Positions 8,909 through 16,581 of a DNA stretch of 64,000 bases are shown here, piece after piece. The position numbers and the translations under genes are program-made. This DNA is from Palauibacter sp022826685. GTDB taxonomy: Bacteria; Gemmatimonadota; Gemmatimonadetes; Palauibacterales; Palauibacteraceae. The stretch lies in the NCBI RefSeq assembly GCF_965221685.1, contig NZ_OZ244907.1; one strand, written 5' to 3'. Below the pieces are notes generated by a model. The model did no database searches and was not told where the DNA came from. It saw only the letters and a program-made list of their open reading frames with translations. Position 1 is the first letter of the stretch, and the number at the start of each line of letters is the position of its first letter.

Positions 8909-9577
8909 GTGAGCGAGACCCGCTGGCCGTGCCCCGTATGTCTCGGCACCAAGATGGAGAAGACGTCGCTGGGGACCGCGACGGGAGACGCTTCGGGGCC
9001 GCTGACGCTCGACCATTGCGCCCGTTGCGGCGGCATGTGGTTCGAGTTGGGGGAGGTGCAGCGCCTCCGTTCCGAGCAGCCCGAGTCGCTCTGGGCGCAG
9101 ATCCCCGCGCGGGAGGAACGGCACCGGGCCCAGTGCCATACGTGCCGCGCGTTCGTGGACCGCGATGCGCGGGATTGCGCGGCGTGCGGGGCGAAGATCC
9201 GCCTGAACTGCCCCGTCTGCGACACGCGAATGCTGCAGGTGAGCCAGTCCTCCCTCACGCTCGATGTGTGCAAGCGGTGCAAGGGCGTGTGGTTCGACCA
9301 CCACGAACTCGAGGCGATCTGGCAGCTGGAGAGGGACCGGCTCGTCGCGCGGCGCGGAGGCGACGGGGCGGTCGGGCGCGCGGCGGAGGGCGGGGCAGAT
9401 GTCCTGTTTGAGACGCTCTTCTGGGCGCCGGAGCTCGTCTTCGTGGGGGCGCACGTCGGCGGTCACGCCGTGGCGGCCGCGGCGGAGGCGGCGCCGGCCG
9501 CGCTCGACGCCGTCGGCGATGCGGCCGCCAGCGTGTTCGAGGCGATCCTCGAGATCGTGGGCGGGATCTTCGGCTGA
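8909..9577 (+). CDS. TFIIB-type zinc-ribbon protein
   Basis: A 222-residue protein with a GTG start. Three candidate zinc sites are visible: CPVC...CARCGGMWFELGEV (about residues 9-50), CHTC...CAAC (about 76-94) and CPVC...CKRCKGVWFDHHELEAI (about 101-135). The first and third are classic zf-TFIIB modules (CPxC, then CxxCxGxWF), so this is a duplicated module with a middle knuckle. The C-terminal ~80 residues are Ala/Val/Gly-rich and mildly hydrophobic and could associate with a membrane. Function is unknown for this family; it is probably co-transcribed with the preceding winged-helix protein. Confidence 0.78.
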   Translation: MSETRWPCPVCLGTKMEKTSLGTATGDASGPLTLDHCARCGGMWFELGEVQRLRSEQPESLWAQIPAREERHRAQCHTCRAFVDRDARDCAACGAKIRLNCPVCDTRMLQVSQSSLTLDVCKRCKGVWFDHHELEAIWQLERDRLVARRGGDGAVGRAAEGGADVLFETLFWAPELVFVGAHVGGHAVAAAAEAAPAALDAVGDAAASVFEAILEIVGGIFG

Positions 9578-9670
9578 CACCCGCGCGGATTCGCCGCGGC
9601 GCCCGACTCGCTACACTCCGGGTCCGCTCCGACCCAAGGCAGTTTCTTTTTTCCAATGGAGAACCGACGA

Positions 9671-10087
9671 ATGGAAATCGTGCTGGCCACACTGGCCGAC
9701 GCCGCCAATACCTCGAGCGACGGCAAGCTCAATCTCATGGGTCTCTTCGACACGCTGTACGCCGGGGCCATGCCGGTGACCCACCCGTCCATGCAACTCG
9801 TCCTGAGGATCCGGGCCGAGCCGTCCGAGACCGACCGGCAGCACGAACTCGAAATCCGGTGCATGGACGAGGACGGAGGGGAACTGTTCAAGGTGGCGGG
9901 CGGGTTCTCCGTCCAGGGCCCGCCGGGGAAGGCCGCCACCTTCAATCACGTCGTGGGCATCAACAACCTGACGTTTCAGAAGTACGGCGGATACACGATT
10001 CCTATCTTCATCAACCGGGATCTGAAGCGGACGGTCGAACTCGACGTCGCGAAGGCCGAGGGACCCGCCGAGCCGCCCCGGGGCTGA
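9671..10087 (+). CDS. DUF6941-like protein
   Basis: A 138-residue soluble protein. The opening MEIVLATLADAANTSSDGKLNLMGLFDTLYAG and the central strand-rich part (LRIRAEPSETDRQHELEIRCMDEDGG) match my recollection of DUF6941 proteins, small beta-rich proteins of unknown role often found singly in actinobacterial and proteobacterial genomes. The ATG at 9671 is preceded by GGAG at 9 nt. An alternative ATG at 9656 would add five residues but has only a T-run upstream. A hairpin terminator overlaps the stop codon. Confidence 0.65.
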   Translation: MEIVLATLADAANTSSDGKLNLMGLFDTLYAGAMPVTHPSMQLVLRIRAEPSETDRQHELEIRCMDEDGGELFKVAGGFSVQGPPGKAATFNHVVGINNLTFQKYGGYTIPIFINRDLKRTVELDVAKAEGPAEPPRG

Positions 10088-10095
10088 AGAGCCCC
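10080..10095. terminator. hairpin at the end of the DUF6941-like gene
   Basis: GGGGCT - GAAG - AGCCCC, a perfect 6-bp stem with a four-base loop, begins inside the last codons and spans the TGA. It sits between convergent genes (the PQQ dehydrogenase ends at 10116). There is no long U-tract. Confidence 0.45.
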
Positions 10096-10115
10096 AGGAC
10101 TGAAGAGGGGGAGGG

Positions 10116-12284
10116 TCAGCGGCCGTCCGGGACGGGATCGGCGGCCGACTCCGCCTCCCACAGGCGCCGCTGCTCGCTCGTGAGATAGTGTCGGATCGCG
10201 GTGACGTCCTCCATCGAGAGAAGGTCGCCGAAGCCGGCCATGCCGTTCACGGCGAGCGCGCCGCCGAGCACCACCGCGTCGAAACTCTCCCACGCGCCGC
10301 CATCCATGCGGCGCAGGTCGGGATAGGCGGAGAGATGTTCGTCGGAGGCCCGGTGGCAGATGCCGCAGTGGACCCCGAAGAGTTCCGCCCCGCGTCGGAC
10401 CCTGGCCGCGTCGAGCGCGAGATCCGGCGGTTCCGGGGTCGTCGGCGCGATCTGCGCGGGGGGTAGCGGCACCTCGCCCCCATCGAGACGGAAGACGAGC
10501 AGCCGTCCCGCGCTGTCGTAGTCGTAAGCCGCCGAGCCGAGCGGATAGGCGGAGCCCCTCGGCCCGCCGTAGCCCGCCATGACCGCGATGTACTGCACGC
10601 CGTCGACCTCGTACGTCATGGGCCCCGCCATGACGCCGGTGCCGAGATGGATGCTGTGGATGCGTTCGCCGGTGTCAGCCTGGTGGAAGTCGAGCGTGCC
10701 CGCCGCCGTCCCCTGGATGACGAGGTTTCCGCCCGTCACGAGGGTGCCCCCGTGCCACATGCTGCCGCGCGGCACCCGCCACAACTCGCGCCCCGCGACG
10801 GGATCCCACGCGAGGAGAAACTCGTTGGGGCCGATATCGGGGAGACCTTCGGCGAGGTGCGCGAACTCCTCGGGGAACGGAGGCCAGGAGGCCGTGAAGC
10901 CCTCGTACGCGACCTCGGGCCGATGGTCGAATTCATCCAGCGAACGCCACAGCATCGCCTGTTCGCGGGCGGGGATGTAGGCGATGCCCGTCTCGGGATT
11001 GAAGGACATCGGCTGCCAGTTGTGTCCGCCCGCGGAGGAGGGGAAGACGACGCGCGGCTCGTCGCGATAGTCGGCGGCGGGGTTCGGGATCGGCCGGCCG
11101 GTCTCGAGATCGATCCCGTGCGCCCAGGTGACGGTCACGAAGTTCTCCGCCTGCAGCAGCTCGCCCGTCGCGCGGTCGAGCACGTAGAAGAAGCCGTTCT
11201 TGGGGGCCTGGAGGAGGACGTCGCGCGGCCGGCCGTCGATCGTGACGGTGCTCAGGATGATGTTCTGCGTCGCCGTGTAGTCCCAGATCTCGCCGGGCAC
11301 GGTCTGGTAGTGCCAGGCGAGGCGGCCCGTCTTCGGGTCGATCGCGAGGATGGAGACGAGGTAGAGGTTGTCGCCCCCCGACGGGCTCCGGTGCCAGATC
11401 GGGTACGGGTAGGAGTTCCCCGTTCCCACGTAGAGAAGGTCGAGCACGGGGTCGTAGGCCATCTCGCCCCATACGGTGCCCCCGAGTCCTCCCTCCCAGG
11501 CCGAGTCCGGGTCCCACGTGGCCGCGGCCGCCTCCATCTCCGGGTGCTCGAAGCCGTCCGCCGGATTGCCGGGGACCGTGAAGAAGCGCCACGCCTCCTC
11601 GCCCGTCTCGAGGTCGTACGCCGTGATGTACCCGCGCACGCCAAAGTCGCCGCCCGCGTTTCCGAGGACGACGACGTCGCCGGCGATCTGCGGCGAGCCC
11701 GTGCTCGTGTAGGAGAGGGACCGGTCGATGAAGGTGTCGACGCGCCAGATCTCCTCGCCCGTCGCGGCGTCGAGCGCGACCAGCCAGCCGTCGAAAGTGC
11801 CGATGTAGACGCGGCCCTCCCACACCTCGAGTCCGCGGTTGACGGGGCCGCAGCACCCCTTGCGCGTGGTGCTCGGGTCGACCTGCGGATCGTAGCGCCA
11901 GACCGGCTCCCCCGTCGCCGCGTCGAGCGCCGCGACGCTTCCCCAGGGGCCCGGCGAATACATCATGCCGTCGACGACGACGGGCGTGGCCTCGAGCCCC
12001 CAGTGCACGGAGCCGACGTGGGACCGCCACTCGTACTCCCAGGCGAGCCCCACGGCGACCGCGTTCATGACGTGAATGCGCCCGAGCGGGGAGTACCGGG
12101 TCTCCCCGAAGTCCCGGCCGGAGGTCAGCCACTCCGCGGCGACCGTGTCGGTCGCGAGCAGGCGGTCCCGGGTGACGGCGCCGACCGCGTCGCCGGGCGG
12201 TGACGGTTCGCAGGCCGCCAGCGCGCAGGCCGCAAAGAGCGCGCCGGCCAGCGGGCGGGCGCCCGGATTGCCGCGACGCGACAA
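10116..12284 (-). CDS. PQQ-dependent (alcohol/glucose-type) dehydrogenase lipoprotein with C-terminal cytochrome c domain
   Basis: A 722-residue protein. A lipoprotein signal ends at LAAC. An eight-bladed quinoprotein propeller follows, with tryptophan-docking repeats (ALDAATGEPVWRYD, ALDAATGEEIWRVD, AYDLETGEEAWRF, AIDPKTGRLAWHYQ). The vicinal disulfide pair Cys-Cys that stacks on PQQ is present in KGCCGPVNRG. Near residue 640 a haem-c motif CGICH begins a C-terminal cytochrome c domain, so electrons from the periplasmic substrate probably pass to an internal haem. The start is a TTG directly abutting the TAG of the TonB receptor, implying translational coupling. Substrate class (alcohol, sugar or aldehyde) cannot be decided. 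Confidence 0.88.
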   Translation of the reverse strand: MSRRGNPGARPLAGALFAACALAACEPSPPGDAVGAVTRDRLLATDTVAAEWLTSGRDFGETRYSPLGRIHVMNAVAVGLAWEYEWRSHVGSVHWGLEATPVVVDGMMYSPGPWGSVAALDAATGEPVWRYDPQVDPSTTRKGCCGPVNRGLEVWEGRVYIGTFDGWLVALDAATGEEIWRVDTFIDRSLSYTSTGSPQIAGDVVVLGNAGGDFGVRGYITAYDLETGEEAWRFFTVPGNPADGFEHPEMEAAAATWDPDSAWEGGLGGTVWGEMAYDPVLDLLYVGTGNSYPYPIWHRSPSGGDNLYLVSILAIDPKTGRLAWHYQTVPGEIWDYTATQNIILSTVTIDGRPRDVLLQAPKNGFFYVLDRATGELLQAENFVTVTWAHGIDLETGRPIPNPAADYRDEPRVVFPSSAGGHNWQPMSFNPETGIAYIPAREQAMLWRSLDEFDHRPEVAYEGFTASWPPFPEEFAHLAEGLPDIGPNEFLLAWDPVAGRELWRVPRGSMWHGGTLVTGGNLVIQGTAAGTLDFHQADTGERIHSIHLGTGVMAGPMTYEVDGVQYIAVMAGYGGPRGSAYPLGSAAYDYDSAGRLLVFRLDGGEVPLPPAQIAPTTPEPPDLALDAARVRRGAELFGVHCGICHRASDEHLSAYPDLRRMDGGAWESFDAVVLGGALAVNGMAGFGDLLSMEDVTAIRHYLTSEQRRLWEAESAADPVPDGR

Positions 12285-14450
12285 CTAGAAGCGGGGAGTG
12301 ACGGTGAGGCGGAAGCTTCGGGTGGGTCCCGGACTCCGTTCCTGCACGTCCACGTAGGTCGTCTGGAACAGGTTTTCGATCTTCGCCTGTACGCGGGTCC
12401 CCAGAATCTCGGTGCGCGCGCGGAGGTCGACGAGGGTGATCGCGTTGCGCTCGTCGAGCGGGAAAGCGAGCACCTGCTCCACGCGGCTCCGGTGGCGGAA
12501 GTCGATCGCGACGGCGCCCCTCCAGCCGGAGGCGGTCGCCGTGAAGTTGTGGCGCGAACGGTAGGGGAGCGCGCGTCCGGTCCGGTCGTCCCTCGTGTCG
12601 AGGAAGGTGTAGTTCGTATTGAGGTCCAGACGATTCGGGATCACGCCGATCCGCAGGCCCGCGTCGACTCCCCGCACCATGGCTTCGGCGACGTTGCGGA
12701 ACTGGAAGGTGAAGAACTCGTCCGGTGCCGGCGTGGGTTCGATGAGGTCGGTGTAATCGCTCCAGAACAACCCCGTGTCGAACCATACGCGGTCGCTGAG
12801 GGCCACCGTCGCGCCGACTTCGCGGGCCCACGCCGACTCTCCTCGCATCTCGAGGTTGGGGACGACGCGGAACCCGAACTGGGTCGTCGACGTGAACTGT
12901 TCGGACACGCTCGGCGCACGGTATCCCCGGCTCAGGGATCCGCGCAGGCTCAGCCGCTCGCTCGCCTCGAAGACGACCCCGAGTTTCGGGTTGAGCACGA
13001 CATCCGTCATCGCCGACGACGCCTCGTGGTAGTCGAGCCTCAGCCCCACGGAGCCGCGAACCCGGTCCGAGAAGGTGATTTCGTCCTGCGCGAACACCGC
13101 GAGGTCCGTCACCTCGGGCGTCGGATCGAGGAAGTTGGAGCTTACGCCCGTCCACGCGCCTTCCCCGCCGATCGTCAACGCGTGCGAGGCGTTCGGGAAG
13201 AGGGACCACTGGACGTCGGTGCCGACCCGCGTCGAGCGGTGGAAGTCCCGATTGTCGTGGAAATGGTTCTGGTTCCGCGCGTGGTAGATGTGCGGGCGCA
13301 ACTGCAGGCGCTGCTTCTGGCTCACATACGGCGTGGCCGTGACCCCGAACACGACGTCGTCCGCCCGGATCCAGTCGCCGAGTTCGGCCGGATCGACCTC
13401 CAGCGGACGATCCGCCGACAACCAGGTGAAGAACTCCTCCTCGTCCCTCCGGGTCCAGTTGACGAAGATCTCCCAGGGATTGGAGGACTCCGCGGGGAAA
13501 ACGGTCTTGAGCCGCACCCGCCAGCGTTCCAGCGCCCCGTTCTGCCGGAACCCGTCCGATTCCTCGCGCGCGAGGTACAGGGTGGTGCCGACATCGCCGA
13601 GGCGGCGGGAATGCTGGAGCGCGATCCCTTCCCTGCTCAGGCTCTCGTCCGTGAACGAGTGCCGGGCCGGAGTGTCGAAGAGACCCACGTAGCCGCGGAC
13701 GATGGTCTCGGGCTCCGCCGGCGGGCGTTTCGTGATCACGTTCACGACGCCGCCCAGCGCGTTCGTCCCCCACAGCGTGGAATGTGGACCCTTCACGATC
13801 TCGATCTGATCCACGTCCAGCACGGGGAGGCCGCTGAAGTCGATCGACGCGCCCACGCCGGAGAGCACGCGGTGGCCGTCGAGGAGCATGAGGACCCGGC
13901 TTCCGACGCCCCGCGCGATGCCGGTGGCGCCGCGGATGTCCATCTGGCCGGAGTTGAAGATCACGCCCTGCGCGAAGGGGAGCGCCTCGTCGAGCGTCAC
14001 GGCGTCGCGGTTGCCGAGTTCGTCGGAACTCATCACGGCGACACTCACCGGGGCTTCGCCGGGACGGGCGGCGGAGCGGTTCGCCGTCACGGTCAACTCG
14101 GGAACGTCGAACAGCCGGCGTTCGAGAGCGATGCGAAGTTCGTCCGACGTACCGGTCTGAAGTTCGCGTTCAGCGGCGCGAAAGCCGTCCGCGACGACGA
14201 CGAGGGTAAAGGTCCCGTCGGCGGGCGAGGCGATCCCGAAGCCGCCGTCGGCCCTCGTCGTCGCCGTCAAAGTGGTGTTTCGGATGAAGACGGCGGCCCC
14301 CGCGACCGGCGCACCCGTCTCCGCATCCAGCACGCGGCCCCGTACCGCATCCTGGGCCTGGGCGGCCAGGCGGTCGCTCGCCACGAACAGGGCGAGCGCC
14401 GCCCACGCCGCGAGACAACGGCGGACGCCGGCCGCTACTGCCGCTGCCAA
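12285..14450 (-). CDS. TonB-dependent outer-membrane receptor
   Basis: A 721-residue protein. A signal peptide (about 1-32) is followed by a carboxypeptidase-regulatory-like beta domain (VRGRVLDAETGAPVAGAAVFIRN, about 38-115). The plug domain comes next (VSVAVMSSDELGNRDAVTLDEALPFAQGV, DIRGATGIARGVGSRVLMLLDGHRVLSG, VDQIEIVKGPHSTLWGTNALGGVVNVITK). A long beta-barrel ends in RSFRLTVTPRF, with the C-terminal Phe typical of outer-membrane proteins. The TTG start overlaps the 3' end of the upstream lipoprotein gene by 16 nt. The tight operon with a PQQ dehydrogenase suggests uptake of its cofactor, metal or substrate; this is inference. Confidence 0.9.
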   Translation of the reverse strand: MAAAVAAGVRRCLAAWAALALFVASDRLAAQAQDAVRGRVLDAETGAPVAGAAVFIRNTTLTATTRADGGFGIASPADGTFTLVVVADGFRAAERELQTGTSDELRIALERRLFDVPELTVTANRSAARPGEAPVSVAVMSSDELGNRDAVTLDEALPFAQGVIFNSGQMDIRGATGIARGVGSRVLMLLDGHRVLSGVGASIDFSGLPVLDVDQIEIVKGPHSTLWGTNALGGVVNVITKRPPAEPETIVRGYVGLFDTPARHSFTDESLSREGIALQHSRRLGDVGTTLYLAREESDGFRQNGALERWRVRLKTVFPAESSNPWEIFVNWTRRDEEEFFTWLSADRPLEVDPAELGDWIRADDVVFGVTATPYVSQKQRLQLRPHIYHARNQNHFHDNRDFHRSTRVGTDVQWSLFPNASHALTIGGEGAWTGVSSNFLDPTPEVTDLAVFAQDEITFSDRVRGSVGLRLDYHEASSAMTDVVLNPKLGVVFEASERLSLRGSLSRGYRAPSVSEQFTSTTQFGFRVVPNLEMRGESAWAREVGATVALSDRVWFDTGLFWSDYTDLIEPTPAPDEFFTFQFRNVAEAMVRGVDAGLRIGVIPNRLDLNTNYTFLDTRDDRTGRALPYRSRHNFTATASGWRGAVAIDFRHRSRVEQVLAFPLDERNAITLVDLRARTEILGTRVQAKIENLFQTTYVDVQERSPGPTRSFRLTVTPRF

Positions 14451-14899
14451 ACTGTGGTCGCGACCGCCGCCGGGGGCTCCGTCACCATGACGGTGAGAAC
14501 GTTCCCCGCCAGCGTGTACGTGCCGATGTTCTGTTGCAACTGCCCCGCAAACTCCCAGCTCCCATCCGTCCGCAGCGTGAAGCTCCCCTGATCCGCGATC
14601 TCCGTGACCTCGCCGTTCAGCGGGTTCGTCACCGTGAGGAGCATGGACATCGTGCCGGTCGCGGAGTCACCCGACCCGGGGTTTTGCGACAGCATCGCCG
14701 TTCCCACGGCAATCGGCGGTCCGATCGTCGCCCCCTGGGTGATCACACCGGTCAGGGATACGAGACTATAGGTGCCCGAGACGTCCGGCGGCCCCGCGGC
14801 GGGAGGCGGCTCCGGATCCATCGTGTCTCCGCCGCCACAGCCGACGACAAGGGTCGCGACGACCAGCGGCACGCACAACGTTCGCAAACGCTTCTTCAT
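14435..14899 (-). CDS. small lipoprotein, first gene of the TonB-receptor/PQQ operon
   Basis: A 154-residue protein. MKKRLRTLCVPLVVATLVVGC is a lipoprotein signal (Cys21) followed by an acidic, proline-rich linker. The remainder is strand-rich with a lipocalin-like pattern (DVSGTYSLVSLTGV, GTAMLSQNPGSG, GSFTLRTDGSWEFAGQL, GTYTLAGNVLTVMV). GGAGG lies 4 nt before the ATG, the best ribosome-binding site in this operon. The following receptor gene overlaps its 3' end. It resembles lipocalin-like lipoproteins found in Gemmatimonadota-type genomes; the ligand is unknown. Confidence 0.75.
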   Translation of the reverse strand: MKKRLRTLCVPLVVATLVVGCGGGDTMDPEPPPAAGPPDVSGTYSLVSLTGVITQGATIGPPIAVGTAMLSQNPGSGDSATGTMSMLLTVTNPLNGEVTEIADQGSFTLRTDGSWEFAGQLQQNIGTYTLAGNVLTVMVTEPPAAVATTVWQRQ

Positions 14900-15007
14900 G
14901 AAACCTCCGTCAGTTTCGGATCAGGCGTCTTGATGATGACGCCGCTTCTTTCAAGATAGTCGTCCGGTTCGGCGTTGCCGAGACCGAGGCTCCGCCCTGG
15001 CAGGCCG

Positions 15008-15295
15008 CTAGCCGCCGTCCTCGCTGTCGGTGGATACCGGGTATCGGTCCGTTTCTTCCTCGGGTTCTTCGCGTTCCACGACGATCGAGCAGTTCGTGAC
15101 GAGCGCGGCGATGGCGCCGATCGCGGCCCAGGCGGGCAGCATCAACGTCCCCACGACGCCGATTGAGAGCGGAACCTCGATGAGTTCCTTTCCGTCCTCG
15201 TTCCGGATCGAGATGCGGCGGACATTCCCCTCCCGGATGATCTCCTTGATCTTCCGGACGAGGTTCTCACCCGGCACCCTGTGTTCCTCGGTCAT
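15008..15295 (-). CDS. DUF4342 domain protein
   Basis: A 95-residue protein. The sequence EEHRVPGENLVRKIKEIIREGNVRRISIRNEDGKELIEVPLSIGVVGTLMLPAWAAIGAIAALVTNCSIVVERE covers the whole DUF4342 pattern: an N-terminal helix, two strands, a central hydrophobic helix pair and a terminal strand. An acidic tail follows. GGAGG precedes the ATG by 5 nt. The family's function is unknown; members are common in Firmicutes and other phyla as single-domain proteins. It is divergent from the TPR lipoprotein gene at 15419. Confidence 0.82.
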   Translation of the reverse strand: MTEEHRVPGENLVRKIKEIIREGNVRRISIRNEDGKELIEVPLSIGVVGTLMLPAWAAIGAIAALVTNCSIVVEREEPEEETDRYPVSTDSEDGG

Positions 15296-15418
15296 GTCCA
15301 CCTCCCTTGCGGCGCGCCCACGATTCCGGCTTGATGTTGAATCCCGGCAGTCCGCCGTACGCTCGTCATCCGGGTCGGGTTTTGCGAGCCGGAGAAACCT
15401 CTCGCCCGAGGAATAACG

Positions 15419-16381
15419 ATGAAACGCTATCGAACGGAACTCTGCGCTCTCGCGCTCGCCCTCGGCTTTGCCGCCTGCGACGAGCCCGCGGAGGAGGCCG
15501 GAACCTCCGGCGGGGACGGACTCCCGGTGGGGGCAGAGGCGATCTCCCTCCTGGGCGAACCGCTCCATCCATCTCCCGCTTCGGCGGAACAGCAGCGCGA
15601 CATCGAAGTCGCGCGAGCGGACTACGACGCCGACCCGGATGACGCGGATGCGATCATCTGGCTCGGCCGGCGCGTTGGGTACACGGGGGCGTTTCGCGAG
15701 GCGATCCAGATCTTCTCGGAGGGGATCGAGAAGCACCCGAACGATGCGAGGATGTACCGTCATCGAGGACATCGCTGGATCAGCGTGCGGGAGTTCGATC
15801 GCGCCATCGAGGACCTGTCTCACGCCGCGGGCCTGGTGCAGGGCGAGGAGGACGCGGTCGAACCGGACGGACAGCCCAACGCGCGCGGCATTCCGACGAG
15901 CACGCTGCAGTCGAACATCCACTACCACCTGGCTCTGGCCCGCTACCTGAAGGGGGACTTCGAGGGAGCGCTCCCGTCGTACGAGGGTTATATGGCGGTG
16001 ACGACGAACCCCGACCAGCTCGTGGCCATCTCGCACTGGTGGTACATGGCCCTCCGCCGTCTGGGCCGCGATGCCGAGGCGGCGGCCGTCCTCGAACCGG
16101 TGACGGCGGATCTCGACGTCATCGAGAACACCAGCTATCACCGGCTCCTCCTCATGTACAAGGGGGAACTCGACGCGGACGAACTGTGGGATCCCGAGAG
16201 CGGTGACCCGGCGGGCGTGGCAGTGGCCTACGGAGTCGCGACCTGGCACCTCTACAACGGCCGCGAGGCGCAGGCGGCGGACATGTACCGCCGCATCCTC
16301 GAGGGCTCCGGCTGGGCGGGGTTCGGCTACATCGCGTCCGAGGCCGAGATCGCCCGCCTGGAGGCCGACGCGGGCGGCTGA
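15419..16381 (+). CDS. TPR-repeat lipoprotein
   Basis: A 320-residue protein. MKRYRTELCALALALGFAAC is a lipoprotein signal (Cys20). Helical repeats follow with TPR spacing: AIIWLGRRVGYTGAFREAIQIFSEGIEKHPNDARMYRHRGHRWISVREFDRAIEDLSHA (about 78-140), YHLALARYLKGDFEGALPSYEGYMAVT (about 165-190) and WWYMALRRLGRDAEAAAVLEPV (about 200-225). It probably serves as an exported protein-interaction scaffold; no enzymatic motif is seen. A GAGGA ribosome-binding site lies just upstream. Its stop codon is the first of a series of TGA codons in a 13-bp tandem repeat. Confidence 0.82.
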   Translation: MKRYRTELCALALALGFAACDEPAEEAGTSGGDGLPVGAEAISLLGEPLHPSPASAEQQRDIEVARADYDADPDDADAIIWLGRRVGYTGAFREAIQIFSEGIEKHPNDARMYRHRGHRWISVREFDRAIEDLSHAAGLVQGEEDAVEPDGQPNARGIPTSTLQSNIHYHLALARYLKGDFEGALPSYEGYMAVTTNPDQLVAISHWWYMALRRLGRDAEAAAVLEPVTADLDVIENTSYHRLLLMYKGELDADELWDPESGDPAGVAVAYGVATWHLYNGREAQAADMYRRILEGSGWAGFGYIASEAEIARLEADAGG

Positions 16382-16436
16382 CGTGGGCGACTGACGTGGG
16401 CGACTGACGTGGGCGACTGACCCGGACGGCTGACTC
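16372..16436 (+). repeat. five tandem 13-bp units at the TPR gene stop codon
   Basis: Five successive 13-base units (GGGCGGCTGACGT, then GGGCGACTGACGT twice, GGGCGACTGACCC and GGACGGCTGACTC) begin within the last codons. Each unit contains TGA. Because 13 is not a multiple of 3, successive TGAs fall in all three frames. It probably arose by slippage at the gene end. Confidence 0.85.
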
Positions 16437-16581
16437 GCTGCAACTTTTTCTCCGCCGGCCTCGTTCCCGCCATTGACGCGGCTGCCGATGTTGCGGGCCA
16501 GGTACGGACCGCAACCTTTCGACGGCTCGACGCGTCCTACTTCGCAAGGTTTGGAGTTCGGGCTGCTTAAGGAAGGTCACC

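Noticed and set aside
6874..9282. 802-residue minus-strand open frame opposite the symporter
   Set aside because: It is a shadow of the symporter and zinc-ribbon genes with His/Asp/Arg-rich noise and no domain pattern.
10933..13773. 946-residue minus-strand open frame within the PQQ dehydrogenase/TonB region
   Set aside because: It is out of frame with two clear genes on the same strand and has the Arg-rich composition of a shadow frame in GC-rich DNA.
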